Assembly (NCBI GenBank): GCA_008921705.1
Contig: VFFE01007128.1
Location: forward strand, 560,212 to 624,211
Direction: 5' to 3'
Length of the DNA stretch: 64,000 nt
Origin: Burhinus oedicnemus
Lineage: Eukaryota > Chordata > Aves > Charadriiformes > Burhinidae
Shown: positions 25,646 to 38,500 of the stretch, piece by piece
Layout: every line of letters starts with the position of its first letter
Numbering within the stretch: position 1 is the stretch's first letter
Notes under the pieces: model-generated
The model's database searches: none
What the model was told of the DNA's origin: nothing
What the model saw: the letters and a program-made list of their open reading frames with translations, nothing else
Program-made: the position numbers and the translations under genes

Positions 25646-27599
25646 AGGTGAGCATTAGCCCAAAAGAAAAAGCTTATTCTATTCACAATGGTCATTTGTG
25701 CACAACCCAATCCCAACAGGCTCCTGACAAGAGACATCACTTAACGATTCAAAGTTGCAGTTTTAGCATTCCTGCATCCTGACCAAGGAGACACCTTTAA
25801 ATTTGATCCCTTAACTGAAGAACTCAAGCTGCAACAACAGAGAAAGTGCCATGTCAGCATGTGCAAGGCTTCATCCAACAAGCAGTTATTTCCCTAGAGC
25901 AAGACAGCAGGCACTAGCTACGGTGGGGGGAGCTAGAAAGCGGCTAGAAAACATGCTGCAGCCAAGGTTTCTGACTCCAGTTTTCACTAGTATATACCAG
26001 CCCAGGCAGCTGCTTCTATCCCGGATACCCAGCTTCTCTGGGCTGTACTGAGTCAACGTGGGCACCTCTCCCTGTGACATTAGCAGGGGGTGATGAACCA
26101 CTCTGGAGCCTGTCCTAGCTCACACAGAATTACCTTGGCATCAGGAACATGTTGTGCCCGATTTGGCCCACAAGCTCAGATCTGCAAGGAAGCTCAGGAC
26201 AGACCTATCTCAGTTCCTCCTAAAGTCCAGGATAAAAATCTCAATGACTCCCCAGCAGCATTCTCCTCAACAAACTCACATGCATTAAAACACAATTAAT
26301 CTTGCTCACCTGAGGCTCTGAATTGCATGAACTCTGCCACCTAAGGTATTGATTCTCTTTGTGAAGTTTGTTTTGAATAGTATGGGTCTAGACAAGGCCC
26401 TGGAAAAAAATATAAATGTAAGGTCACCATAATAAAAAATGCTCTGTAGAGTTGGGACACCAAAAAGTTTAGTTGAACAAGCTTCACACAAGTGATCACA
26501 ATTTCCTCCTACCACTGATTATTCCCTTTTGCCTTAACTTAACTGGCTACAGCTTTGGCTGCTAGTGCCTTAGCTGGCAGAGGCAGGGTAACTGGGATGC
26601 TAACAATCCCTCTCTCTTCTCCCATCATCTAAAACATGGATGGCCAGCTTGTGCAGGGAGAACAACTTCTGTGCCCAGCTAAAGAGTCAGCAGGCAAGAA
26701 CACCAGAGGATATGTTCGGGCTACACTACAGGAGACGAAAATAGTCATGCTCTCAGCTTGCTTGTCTTTAAAAAGATGTAGAACATGACACATCTCCTCC
26801 TGAGCCCCTTGAAGCATTCATGTGAACTGGCCAGTGTTCCCAAGAGCCAGAAAAAAACCACGCCGTGGCCTGGTTCAATTCCTGGACCACCAGTTGGCCA
26901 TCCCAGATGTGAAACATCAGACTCTTAGATCCTGTCATCTGTCTAGGATTTGCTGACCTCACTTTCCATTAACTCCCTCAGCCCAAGGCCACCGGGTGCT
27001 TTCTGTACGTTGAGATTTGTCCTGTCACAGATACACCAAGGACTACCCTCCAGCGGTAAACCAGGGCTATTAACACACATAAACACGGCCTTGATAGGGT
27101 TGTCCCAATTTACGGAAGGACATCAAGCCGCTCTCCCTAAGTCGGTGGTGTTTTAATACTTCAGCAAGTGCTGGATACTAAAAGCCAGGATCCTGCAAGG
27201 TCTCAGGCAGTCTCAGAGCTTCCCTGAGCTGTGAAGGGGCATTCCCAGCACCTGGCTGCCTCCATTACAATTGCTGTGGTTGTACATGTACAAGAACGGA
27301 GAGACTTGCCAGGCTTTCCTTATGTTATGTTTATCGCTGCCATGCCCCAGGTAATGCAAACGGCATGTAATTTGAGCATTTCTGTCCTTATTAGTTTATG
27401 TTCCATATGATTTCCTTTGCATAGCTGACATCTTGGCTAGCCTGAGGCCTGCTTCATGTGCAGACTTTATACCCATATAAATAACTGTGTGAGGTGAGTG
27501 GGTTTTTTATTTTAAAGCAATTCATTCAACACTGCCTCTCAGGCAGACACAGCTATGAGGGTGTCTTGTAGCACTGTGATGTATTCCTCCTCTCACAGA
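25646..27599. other. Non-coding, no secure feature
   Basis: A short minus-strand exon-like segment (about 26308-26338, donor CTCAG|GTGAGC) is isolated and has a weak acceptor. Otherwise nothing is recognisable. Confidence 0.4.
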
Positions 27600-28870
27600 G
27601 GAAAACCACACCATCGTCTTCACGGGGCTGCAGCTGCGCGTCCTGGGAGTGTGTGGCCCCTGCTATCTGGGCACTTTAAAAGCCACAGCTCTTGGATCAA
27701 TAAATCCTTTTAAACTGCATGCCTGTAACCCCCACGCCAAAATATGGCTGTGACATTTCCTTTTGTTTGCAGGGAGAAATCTGGTTGTGCCTTGAGGGGT
27801 GGGAGAAACAGCTTTCAGAAGGCAGCTCCCTCGGCCACCAGGCCAAGCATGGCCCCAGGCCGCACTGCTGCCCCCAGGCCAGGCAGGGTCCCCGCGGCCC
27901 CGGCTTGGCTCGCCAGAGGCACGCACCCACCGGAAGGGGAAGGCCCTCATTGCACTCAATTGTTTTCCTGAATGCCTTTATGAACAACAGCAAAAGGAAA
28001 TATTACAGCCTGGCCAGCAGCCAGGGGCCTGCTCGGTGCTGCAGCATGGGGCTCAGAGCAGCCAAGGCAAACATGCTCCCAGCGTCGCTGCGATTTTCGC
28101 CTGTGTTTCAAATTAACCGCTGCCTTTCACAGAGGGTTCTCCAGCCCCTGCTTCCAGACTCGGGGGGACACGGCCCTTTTGTTTCTAACGTGGCTAGTTA
28201 CTTACAGCACTGCTGCCTGGCGCACCTCGGCCGCCCAGGCACTCACCGCCAGGCCTCTGTGCAGGGTTGACCCTGGGCCACCCTCCCCCGCCATGCCACA
28301 CTCAAGGGTGGGCACGCAGAGCACAGCCCCCGTGTGGCAGGGCCACAGCCACCAAGCCAGGGCAGGGGGCAGCTGGGGAAAATATTTGCCCTTCAGAGCT
28401 GCCACAGTGCTTTCTGCCCGGATATGCATTGTTTCACTTTGAACAAAAACCTCTCTGCAGCCTGGGAGGTAGGAAAATAAAAGCAGTTTCCTCTCCCATA
28501 AGTCTGGTGGGGCTGCAGGAGGGAGCACCCCAGGGCACACCGAGCCATGCCTGGGAGGCCACCATGACCCCCATTGCCCAGCTCCAGCAGGATCAGGTCC
28601 TGGGAAAGCCTGGCAGCAAGTCTGGCCTCCCACAGCGGCTGCTGGCTCTTAGTGCCAGGGGGAGAGGAGGACAAGGGCAAGCCAGAGGTCCCACCGTTGC
28701 CTGGGCTGCCTCTGCCCCACTCCCACAGAGCCATAACGAGTAAGGCTCCAGGGTGCCCCATCCGACCCGCAAAACAGCCATGCCCTGGTCACTGGCCGGG
28801 TGCCCATGGGGCAAAGCCGGGCTAGGATTTCGCCTCTTGAGATGGGCATGGTGGGAGCACATGTGAAAGC
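27600..28870. other. GC-rich island, CpG-depleted
   Basis: An abrupt rise in G+C over about 1.3 kb, with open frames up to 183 codons on the plus strand and 143 on the minus strand. A hand count finds about 39 CpG dinucleotides, roughly a third of what the base composition would give, so it does not qualify as an intact CpG-island promoter. The many open frames on both strands reflect scarce stop codons, not coding. No repeat family or known protein is recognised. Confidence 0.55.
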
Positions 28871-29469
28871 AGTTAACTGTGCAGCTATTTGGTCACAGGA
28901 ATTTACATGCTCAGCTGCTGAAGCAGGAGGTTGTATGGTTAACTGGAGATGTTTAATAGATTTGTAGCAATGGGTGGTGGGGCTTTTAAGTGCAGCAATC
29001 TGTTTAGCTTCAGACCAAGAAACGCACAGTGAGTTCCTATCTCTAAACCCGTTAAATTCAGAGCAAGGGCAATGGGGTGAAATACAGTGCAGGGCAGAGG
29101 CAGGACCAGCCCTGCTTTACTCTCAAATCCAGTCATCGGTGGGATCGGAGTGGCACACAGGACTGCAGCTGACACGCTGCCAGAAGATCGGTCCCTCCCA
29201 CCATCATTTTCCAAGCTCCACAGGCAAAGTTTGGGAATCACCATTTTACAAGCATCAATAACTTGCAAGAAATTTTCCAAGCTCTACTAGCAACACGTTT
29301 TGAGTTTGTAAGAGGCTCCGTCACAGAGACGGCTCTTTAAAAAGTAAAAATTAGGAGGATCAAGATAAGAAAATAAATACTGCTGACCTAGCATTCCATT
29401 CCTGGGGTGAAAACACAGGCAAATCGGGCATTTCCTACAGCTCTTTGCAAACATTTCTTCTTTGGAGGT
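28871..29469. other. Non-coding, no recognisable feature
   Basis: Sequence composition returns to AT-rich. Nothing specific is seen. Confidence 0.5.
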
Positions 29470-29565
29470 GGGATGGATGGAGCACTGGACTGGGGCTCAG
29501 GACACCTGGACTTCATTCGCAGCTGTGTCACTTATCTGCTGAGTAACCTTAGGATATCACTGTAA
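29470..29565 (+). repeat. MIR SINE relic, plus orientation
   Basis: 'Gagcactggactggggctca', 'ggacacctggacttcattcg', 'cagctgtgtcacttatctgc', then 'gagtaaccttagg', follow the MIR consensus (agcactggactggggatcag, gacctgggttctagtcccag, ctgccactaacttgctgtgt, gaccttgggc) closely. It is the clearest MIR-like copy in the window. Confidence 0.7.
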
Positions 29566-32500
29566 AATGACACTGAAGTCCTCAAAATCTATGAATGACA
29601 AGTGCCGCATAGGGACTAGGCTCTTTTGCCATCTTCCCACAGCACTGACATGCAATCCTATGTCACAGCTGGCACTTCTGTCACAGCTTGCTTAGAGTCC
29701 TAATCCTACAAAGAGTTCTCTGTGGAAGAGGCTTCTAATAGACCAGTTCTGTTTGCAAGAAATGAGTCCAAAAGAGATGTGTGAAGCCAGAAGCATGCTT
29801 CTACCTGGATTTTTTATAGAGTTGAGATCCATGTTACAAATTAAAATCCACAGGACCAAGACAGCATTCCAATTTCAGACATATACACTGTGTCATTGAC
29901 ATCATCGCTTATATTTCTAAAGTCCTATTCACAACTGCAGCAATAGAAAAAAACAATAACGGTAGGTGATAACTAGATATGTTCAGTCAGACAAAAGTAC
30001 CAGTCAGATTCAATTTCTGTAGACCACTAGGATTTTTATGCCACTGAGAACAGTATCCATATGGCTGTAACACCAGTTTTCCCTATTCTCAGGTAAAAGC
30101 TTCACAGAAACCAAAATAAGGGAGAATCTGTTCAATTCTGCCATGCGTTATATGCTAGAGGACACCTGTTTTCAAGTAAATCCTTAGCTGAAGCCAGTGA
30201 ATCGATGTGCCTTATACTGTAGGACCGAGGCCTACATTTTAAAATCTTTAAGGGATACTTAACTGAGCTTTATCATCAGGAGAGGATCAGTTTAACACCC
30301 GAATCTCCCAGGAGCCGTATACATGATTTATCTGTCTGAAGGCTTGGAATCCCATGCAGCCTAGGAAACAGAGCTTTGGACAGGCCACAGGACATATATC
30401 TTACCTTCAGGTTTGTAAAGTGCCCATCGCCAAGCTCTCTAAATATTGAGCTTCAAAAAGATCACTCAGAAAAACCTAAGAATCACACTTATCTAAGCCA
30501 GCAGTATCAAATCCTTCATGATGTCTACCAGAGTGGAATAATCAAACTCTTCTGTGACAAAACCTTTTTTTCTCTTCTGAAACTAATTCAAGTTTTTCAT
30601 AGGTTTAGAAAGTGCAGTTCTGGCCAAGATAGATAAGCAACCAAAATAGCAATGAGGGGCTATGTATACAAATATATTGCATTGTAGATAATTTTATCTA
30701 TTTGCACAAAGTTAATTATTACCTGGCCATCACTGGCATGTACAGACTGGATCTAACTAAATCATTTGATGATTTTTTTTCCGTGTCTGCAAGTTGTCCA
30801 CACATTGCAAAATTCTCAGATGTATCATGGAAGACAATATAGGACTACATCTCAAACAGCAAAAAGTCAAAACAAATCTCAGATATGTGTCTTCAGCTGC
30901 AACTCCTTCACTCTAAGAGAGGACGGGTGCATCACTCACATTGTGTTGGTAAGTTAAATGAGCCTTTCATTCAAAAGCAAACTTTGAGACCGGTATGGCT
31001 CACACAACACAAATTCTGAAATATATATATTTACTGGTAAACTTCTGAGTCACAATTACTCTTTATATAAATGTCTGTCCTGGTGGAACTTGAAGAAGCA
31101 AATACAAAGAAAGTCACGCAATGTAGGAATAGAAACGTGTTCAGTTCCTTGTTTTGGCACTATACAGGGATTTGCCAAAGAATATACTCACATATGTGAG
31201 GCTGAGTATCTGGAACCTGTGAGATCTGCAGCTCTGAAGCTGGAAACAGCACCAAACACAAGGAACCCACCTTCCAGAGCACATCCCCAAGATGGGCTGC
31301 TCCTCTACTGAGTTCCCAAAGTCTCCTGATACAGGGCAGGCCACTGCTGGTCAGCCTGAGATCTGAGGCTCCAAGAGGCATTGAGATCACATTCCCAAGA
31401 TAGCCATATGCCAGATGCAAGATTATATTCTTTAGCAAAGCTGCAGCAATTCAGCAAAAATGCATGTAATTCCAAACATTTCAGCCTCAATAGATCTGTG
31501 TTTGTAGACCTTGGCGTCACTGGAACATTTCCAGACTGTTCCACTCCCATTGGCTCTGTTCGTCCCAAATCTCTGGATGGTACTACACCTCTGACACGCA
31601 GGTACACACAAGATAAAGAAAGCACGTTGGAATGAAGTCATGGCCCAAAGCTTCAGCAGCATGAATGACAGAAGCGGATGATTAGATCAGACCTGGATCC
31701 AGCCGTGATGTTCAACAGGTCCTGGCTGACACATTGTACTGAGAAGTGCTAATAGGCACAGGCAGATGGAAGGGATGGAGAAGAGGGAGCTAGCAGACTC
31801 CCTAGTAAATTCATCCCTGGTGAGGTCATAAACAAATCACCAAGGCCATCCCTATGTGTGGCATATCTAGATACATCTAAAATGAGATGATACAAAAAAT
31901 GCTAAGATAGAAGAAGTTTATGTTTTATTTGGAGAGTAGTTACTTTTAAAAACAAAATAAACAGGCAAAGGGCCTTGTGGATCTGCTGATCAGCTCTGCC
32001 TATCAAAATACAAAGGAGCTGTGGATGTTTCCAGCTCAGACTAAGAAACATTTTTACCTTGAGGCATCAGTGCTCAGCCCCAACAGGGCATTTCAAGCCT
32101 CCCCTTAACTACCAGTATGAAAAGGAAGAGATACTGATGAAAACAGATGGTTTTTTGGTTTCATATCCCAATAATGCAGCAAACTATGTAATCTTTACTC
32201 AGGTGGGAGCACAGGCTTTAATTCTGCACATCATAGTAGAATGTGGTGCAGTAAAAGAAAATACTCCTGCTTTATTCTGAAATGACAATCTGGACCTCAT
32301 TTGAGAAGACAGTAAAACATTATTAAAGAAATAAATTTTAAAAGATCATGAGGTAACGCTGCCTCTTGTCTACTACAAGAAAAAAAGGCTGCATGTTACA
32401 TTGCAGATAGTATTTCATCTAATAAAAAGCTTTGTTGTTAGCCCACAAAGAATGTCATGGAGAAACAATTTGTTTGGCTTGCCAAAACTGGTAGCAAGGA

Positions 32501-35273
32501 CTAGAAGAAAGAAGAATGAGTTGTTAAGCAGTTGGTTTGCTTCTGTCATTGCAGGAGGGGAAGAATTGCCCAAGTCAGGGATATTTCCTGGTATGGCACA
32601 GGGACTTTGATAGTCAGCTGGTAATACATTTACCAGCTATCTAGTTTTCCCAGAAGTGTCTTGACCTGAGCTGACTCATCTGTGTCCCAGGAGGATGACT
32701 AATCATTCTGATTTATTATGCTGTGGCCTGCTAGCCATTTCAGCTCTGTTTACATTGGTGCCAGTACAATATTTTATACAGAGCAAACTAGGTTCTATAC
32801 AGGCATAGTTATTTAAACTAGGTTCAAAACCAAAAAGAATTCATTACCAAGCATTCACAAAATTGAAATAAGTATAAAATGGCACTCTGGGCAACATTTG
32901 CAAAAAAGCTGAAACTTTAAAGGGCAGGCAGAGTTACAAGACAAGCTAATAAGCTAATTAAGCCTGAAGTTAGTTGATAATTGTAGGCATCTTCCAATGA
33001 AATTACAAAATCCTGAGGACTGCCTGTAACCTACAAAAAACCCACATGATTATTTTTTACAAGGAAGTAGTGGAGCACTGTGTTATGGGAAACAATCTCA
33101 GTCCCATTAAATTAATAGCTCTTGGTGTTGAACATACTAGAAACCATGCTGTGGAATCCAACAAAAAAAAGCCTCTTGAAAAAGCCAGCTAATAGTCTGG
33201 AGAGTGTGGGCCCATATGCCTTCAGTTGCACCAAAACCTTGTTCTAAATGAAGCTCTACTCCAAAAAAACATACTTGGGATGAGCGTCAATGCCCATATG
33301 TTGTTTTTGTGTGATACTGTTATCACCTGCAGGCAACAGTCAAGGAAACTTCCATTCATGAGACAGAAGTAGACTAAGCAGAGGACTCAGCAAAGCAAGA
33401 AAAAAGTATAGCCTAGGTGACAAAGAGCATTTTCCAGAATCAAATCTAAAATCCACATGCTCAGTTATACAGCAGTACCTCACTAACTACAATAGTTTGG
33501 CTATTCCCACTAGTATTACACTTGATATTCCACACTGTTTGTATCTTACTGATTTCCACATAAATTATCCTCATTTTATTTTATTTTGCTTGCTTTGGAA
33601 GCTCAGCTTGGGATCTCAGAATCACTCTGGCAAATTTCTTTCTCCATCTCAACCCATTTGCCCCATTTGTGGGGCAAATAAAGGCACTGATTACACCTCT
33701 GCACCGGACTACCATACTGCCAGGTTTTCTGCCCCAGAATTTTGTCTAGAAATGGAAGGGAGAAGATTTTGGTTGCCCAGAACTCCTCTACTGCCCAGTC
33801 TCAATACATGCACAAATGGTTCTTCTGAACTGGCTCTGAGCCCAAGGCAGAGGAGTAACACTGTGTACTCCACTCCCTCCCTGGCCCACCAGGATGAGAA
33901 GGGTTGTGGGAAGATGAACAGTGGGAAAGGGGCAGAGAAGAGCATTGAGTTTCTGGTGCAGATGGAGGAGTAGTGGGATGTGGGGATAGGGAGGTCTGTG
34001 GAGCAGAAAAAGTTGGAGATCAACATGGGCAGTTTCTGCTGAGGCATGTCTAACCAACCACCTGGTTAGGTGATCGGCACAGATGCATAAGACTGTCCAG
34101 CCAAGTCCTTCCACACATCACTGTGAAGCCCCTCTCTTCCCAGCATACCACATCCCATCAGAAATATGGCAGTCAAGTGCCTCAACACCTGTATGCTATG
34201 CTCTCAGTAACACCCAAGCAATCTCTGGCCAACACTTCTGTAATGGAGTGAGACTTTGTGTACAGTTCTGTGGAAGTTACACAAAATGGCACTGAATACC
34301 ACATACTTCCTCAAAGCCAGGCTCTGACCAGTTCCTTAATAAGTAGTAGTAATGTCAGTCATGAAAATCAGCAGGTTTACAATACAAAGATGAGATATAC
34401 TCAATTAAGGGCATTACTTCTCAGAAGAGAAGCACAACTTAACCCAATAGTAAAAATTCCTTCAAGCTAGCGGGAGGTTTAATAAATACCACACAAAGAA
34501 GGGCACAGCACAGGCAAACACTGACTCCTCTGAGTAGCCGTGCATTTCAAATACAAGCTATTGTGGGGCTAACTCTTCTGCTCCCTTTGAACGTATCAGT
34601 CAGAAGTTCTCTCAAAGTCATTTGAGTAGGAGTTCTTAAAGTCTGTTCTCTGAATTTGTCCTAGGGAAGAAAAAGAACTTCAGGGATAAAAATCTTCCTC
34701 AAAAATTGGAACAATGAAGAGTAATAGCACCAAATCCTTACCCTAACCTCAAGCCAAGGAGTTTTATTTTATTTTGTACTTGTTTTTTTGAGGTCTGCAA
34801 GGAATTTCTTACCTTTTTTTTTCCCTGTTCATTTTTGTGTGCCTCTGCACTTTCTGGTTCTGGCTGACAGCTACTTACATAGTTCTAGAAAGGCTTCCTT
34901 CCTCATCCTACCTCTTATTTCTGGCCAAAAGAGAAGCAAGAATTTTCAAGCCCAACAAATTCAGAACAAGAGGGTTTTTTCTTACACTGATCAACACGAT
35001 GTTGTTCACACAATCAAACTTTTTACACAATGTTTATTGATACCTGCATAGTCAAAAAACCTCACAAAAACACAGAGATTTTTCTTAGCAGATCTCTTGT
35101 TTATAAATTAATACTTAAAGAGAGTATGAAATTGCTTATTTAAAGAATGTGCCCCAAATCTGTAACCTTACACTTATTTCTGAGAGAACTGGATTGCTTA
35201 GAGGGGCTTTCATGTGAAACAAAAAATACTGATGCAAACAAACGCCTGCCAGCTGTGCATGAGAAACACTCCT
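29566..35273. other. Non-coding apart from one weak exon candidate
   Basis: AT-rich. Holds the exon-like segment at 30820-30948, listed separately. A GC-richer patch at 33690-34080 has chance open frames on both strands. A minus-strand donor AAG|GTAAGA at about 30405 has stops in all frames of the implied exon. Confidence 0.45.
30820..30948 (+). CDS. Weak candidate internal exon, unrecognised
   Basis: The acceptor AAATTCTCAG is followed by 43 open codons (MYHGRQYRTTSQT at the start, REDGCITHIVL at the end) and a strong donor, TTG|GTAAGT. Phase is 0 at both ends. An alternative acceptor 26 nt upstream (pyrimidine-rich, CTGCAAG) keeps one frame open. The residue pattern suggests no domain, and no partner exon with matching phase was found. 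It may be a non-coding RNA exon or chance. Confidence 0.15.
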
Positions 35274-35279
35274 TTTATT
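35274..35279 (-). promoter_or_regulatory. Polyadenylation signal for the exon at 35366-35530
   Basis: The minus strand reads AATAAA about 90 nt after the TGA stop of the candidate terminal exon, followed by a T/G-rich stretch (TGTTTGTTTGCATCAG, then TTTTTTGTTTC), a normal arrangement for cleavage and polyadenylation. It would give a very short 3' UTR. Confidence 0.4.
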
Positions 35280-35365
35280 ACACTGAACTTTGCATTATTA
35301 GTGATGTCTCTAATAGACATCTTCAGCCACTGATAAAAAATATTTTGTATTTTCTCAACTCACTC

Positions 35366-35530
35366 TCATGAAATGGTCTTTTCAAGTGGATCTGTCATTG
35401 TGGTTTCCTGGATTTCTTCAGCCTTGTTGGAAAGCTTGTAAATTCCCATGGCTGATAGTAAGCTAAGGAAGGAAATAAAAAATAGTAAATACCACTTCAG
35501 TGGTGTAAGCCCTTTTCTGCTCTTTTTTGG
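35366..35530 (-). CDS. Candidate terminal exon: last membrane segment and tail of an unrecognised membrane protein
   Basis: On the minus strand an acceptor (CTAAAATGCATTCTCAG, AG at 35531-35532) opens 54 codons to a TGA at 35366-35368. The protein reads PKKSRKGLTPLK, then about 20 hydrophobic residues (WYLLFFISFLSLLSAMGIY), then a hydrophilic tail ending TDPLEKTIS. A basic cluster before a single membrane span suggests its N side faces the cytosol. The frame is in phase 0 at its start, which fits the exon at 52408-52472. An AATAAA lies about 90 nt past the stop. Read alone from an upstream ATG it would be a 58-residue protein, a less likely alternative. I cannot name the family. Confidence 0.42.
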   Translation of the reverse strand, partial: PKKSRKGLTPLKWYLLFFISFLSLLSAMGIYKLSNKAEEIQETTMTDPLEKTIS

Positions 35531-38500
35531 CTGAGAATGCATTTTAGGAGATTATTATCAGCTTTTACATAAACTTCAAAACAGTTCCAGCTGTGAATCC
35601 ATCCATATGTCCATTTTGCACCCTCAATTAAACTCCCTTCCACCAAATGAGTCTTCACTGAAGATATATACTAGTAGACTAACGTTTGGCTGAATTAAGT
35701 GGGACTGGGCTGCCAGTTTATTTTACAGGAGTACTTGACAATATCAATACAATAAATGGATGAAGCAACAGGAAGGAAAATCACTCTTTAATATCATATT
35801 ACTTCCTACAGCTACAGAGCAGAATGTGTGAAAGAAAGAATAAAATATATCAGATTATCTATTTCCAGGTGCAGTGCCTGGATATTTAATATCTGCTATT
35901 TTTTATAATTATTTTTTTTTTATTGTAGATGTTTTAGACAGTGAAAACAAAATGCATATAGAATATTTTACTACAAAGAGGAATGTATGCAGATCAGGAA
36001 TACCAGAGTGCTGAATGCTTTCCCAAGTTATACCTCTTTTTGCACTCAGATCATGTACTAAAATTGCCTGTGCTACTTACTATTTGCAGATGAGATCAGA
36101 ATGCAGTCCAGCACAGTTGCGGAGAGCATGAAATACACAACAAGGACTATTAGTTACTGAGTCCAGTTTTACTTTTCATAAAGCACCTAACTGTCTCATA
36201 TGTTGTAAACAATCCCATGACTCCTGGTGAACATGAATAATAGTGAAAGGATCATGCCCTCTCAACAGAAGATCCCAGATTTTGCTGCAGTTGTTCCAAG
36301 AGAAGATGTAGGAAGAAATTCTGACTAGCATAATGCTGTTAGAGGAATATTGACACTGAGTTGACCCGGTAACAGCACTCAGAGCTGACGAAGAGATTTA
36401 AATGGTGCAGTCTGGTGAGGGGTTCAAAAGTCAGAAGTCATAACCCAAAATAATTGTGTATACCGGAAATTCAAACTATTTCACTCAGGGTCAGAATAAT
36501 GAACTCATGGAATTAGTTGCCAAGTAAGAACATGGAAACAAGTACTGCAGTCTAAGTGGCTTGGAGACATCTTGGCACTTTTATGGAGCGAGAAGGGATT
36601 AAAGGATATAGTGACAAAACAGAAAACTGGGGGTTAAGAGAAACTTAAGGGGGGACAGGCCTGTGAGGTCAAGTGGCATTTTCCTCTCCAGACATTTCTT
36701 TTATGTCATTCTTCCCAAAGACATCATGTCAGATTGAATAAACAATCACTAAAGCTTAGATGAGGAATGGACTTTTACTGGATTGAAACAGGGATGAAAC
36801 AGCACTATCTTTTCCTCTGCTCCATAATAAAAGTAACTGCTAACAAACAAGAATAGACTTCTTTATCTATATACAATGTCATGCATTTGACCCACTCAAT
36901 CTAATGTGGCACATAAGGTTTTCTCGTATCAGCCTCTTCCTGTAACCTTATCTTCTCCAGTCCCATCAGAATACCATAACTGACCAGATAAAAAAATTAA
37001 ACTGATATAGCTTAATGTCAGAACACAACACAGCTGTCTAATGTACACTTCATTGGTGATACACTTCTTAAAGACCAGTAGTATTTCTATACTACCCAAG
37101 ACATTTGCAGTATTAGCATGGGCATGTCACATGCAATTGCAGGAAGCACACGGAGCTACTGTATCATTGTTTTAAGTGAAAAAGCACTAATAAAGGCACT
37201 ATTTTAGACATTTTTACGCTGCTCTCTTTTTAGAAGAAAACCTGTTCCCATTAAGAGGTTGCATCAGATATAAAACCATTTCAATTGGAAGCTACATACC
37301 TATATAAAAAAAGATGTGTAAAACAAGGTACATTGTTAACTTAACATGTCAGGTATTAAAGCGAGACTGTAGTAAAAATTCTTACTATTTGACTCTTCCA
37401 GAAATTGTTCCTGCAAGTGAATTAATTCTTTTACATTTCCTTTGCCTCTTGCATGAGTTGACACAAACTGTAACAGTTGAGGTGCATAAAGACTTCTCTA
37501 ACCAGCTTTGTACTGACCTGTCCCCAGGACACGTGGGATAGTCAGATATTCTGTCACACTAGCTCACTGCATTGTGCTGTGTCCCAGTTTGTTAAGTTGG
37601 GCTCTAATTTCTTGGTCTCCAATGTACATGCAAAAAGAAGATCCAAGAAGGAGAGTAGGTAGATTATGTCAGGGGTCAGGGGTGACATTTATAATAGAAT
37701 TACGAATACACTGATAAAACTATCTTGGAACCTAACTTTTCTCAACAGCATAAACCAAACCACATTTTCCAGAGACAGTTCCACCTGGATGCATATCACC
37801 CATCCATTTTTTTTCCAAAAGGTGTAGGGATATCCTTTTGCTGATATTCTGTGAAACACACAGTTGTGTCTCAGCAGACTCCATGCTTAACAGGGTTGTC
37901 TCCAAATCTTGCTTGCTGACAGGCTTCCTCACAGGCAGAGGAACCTTTCTAATGCTGAGGAAAGTCCCTGAGCATGTCTGATACGTGGCAGCAGCCTGTC
38001 AGGCCAGATGGACAGAGATACTTCAAGCAATACAGGAGCTTGAGTGGGAACTGATTCAGATCAGGAATGAAAGTCAAGCGAGCATGCAGAAGGCTTGCAT
38101 TCAAGCAAGGGGATTTGTCCAGAGATAAGAAAGAAAAATTTCAATAGTTTTCTGAATTGCGGGGAGTCTAACTGCAGCAAATCTTTGAACTTTTGGAGCA
38201 TTGCAATCACTTTACCAGAGGTCCAGTCATTTTTTACAAAAGGCATAAAAAAGACTGTCTAACGCATTTTGCATAGAAACCAGCTTTGTCAGCTCAGATC
38301 CTGGGATGTGGCATTAAAGAACATTCCTCTGACTCTACAGAGACAGCTCTGTAACAGCGATTTCCCAAAACCCTTCAGCTTTCAGACACCACTAAAAACT
38401 GATGTCAAAATCTTTGCAGACTGTCTTATTAAAACAGGCAAATGTTTGTTTTTCCTCTCTCATCTTAAAAACATTACAGAATCACACTTTCTTAAAACAT

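Noticed and set aside
25589..25646. Plus-strand exon-like segment with donor GTCAG|GTGAGC
   Set aside because: It lies in sequence resembling a hAT-type repeat, and the frame continues open on both sides without domain content.
27697..28862. Several long overlapping open frames (up to 183 codons) on both strands
   Set aside because: They coincide with the GC-rich island, where stop codons are scarce. Peptides are Pro/Gly/Arg/Ala-rich without domains, and both strands are equally open.
36081..36146. Minus-strand segment coding for a hydrophobic run (LVVYFMLSATVLDCILI) before a GTAAGT donor
   Set aside because: The only possible acceptor (CTAATAG) lacks a pyrimidine tract, an in-frame TAA lies directly upstream, and the phase does not fit the terminal exon at 35366-35530.
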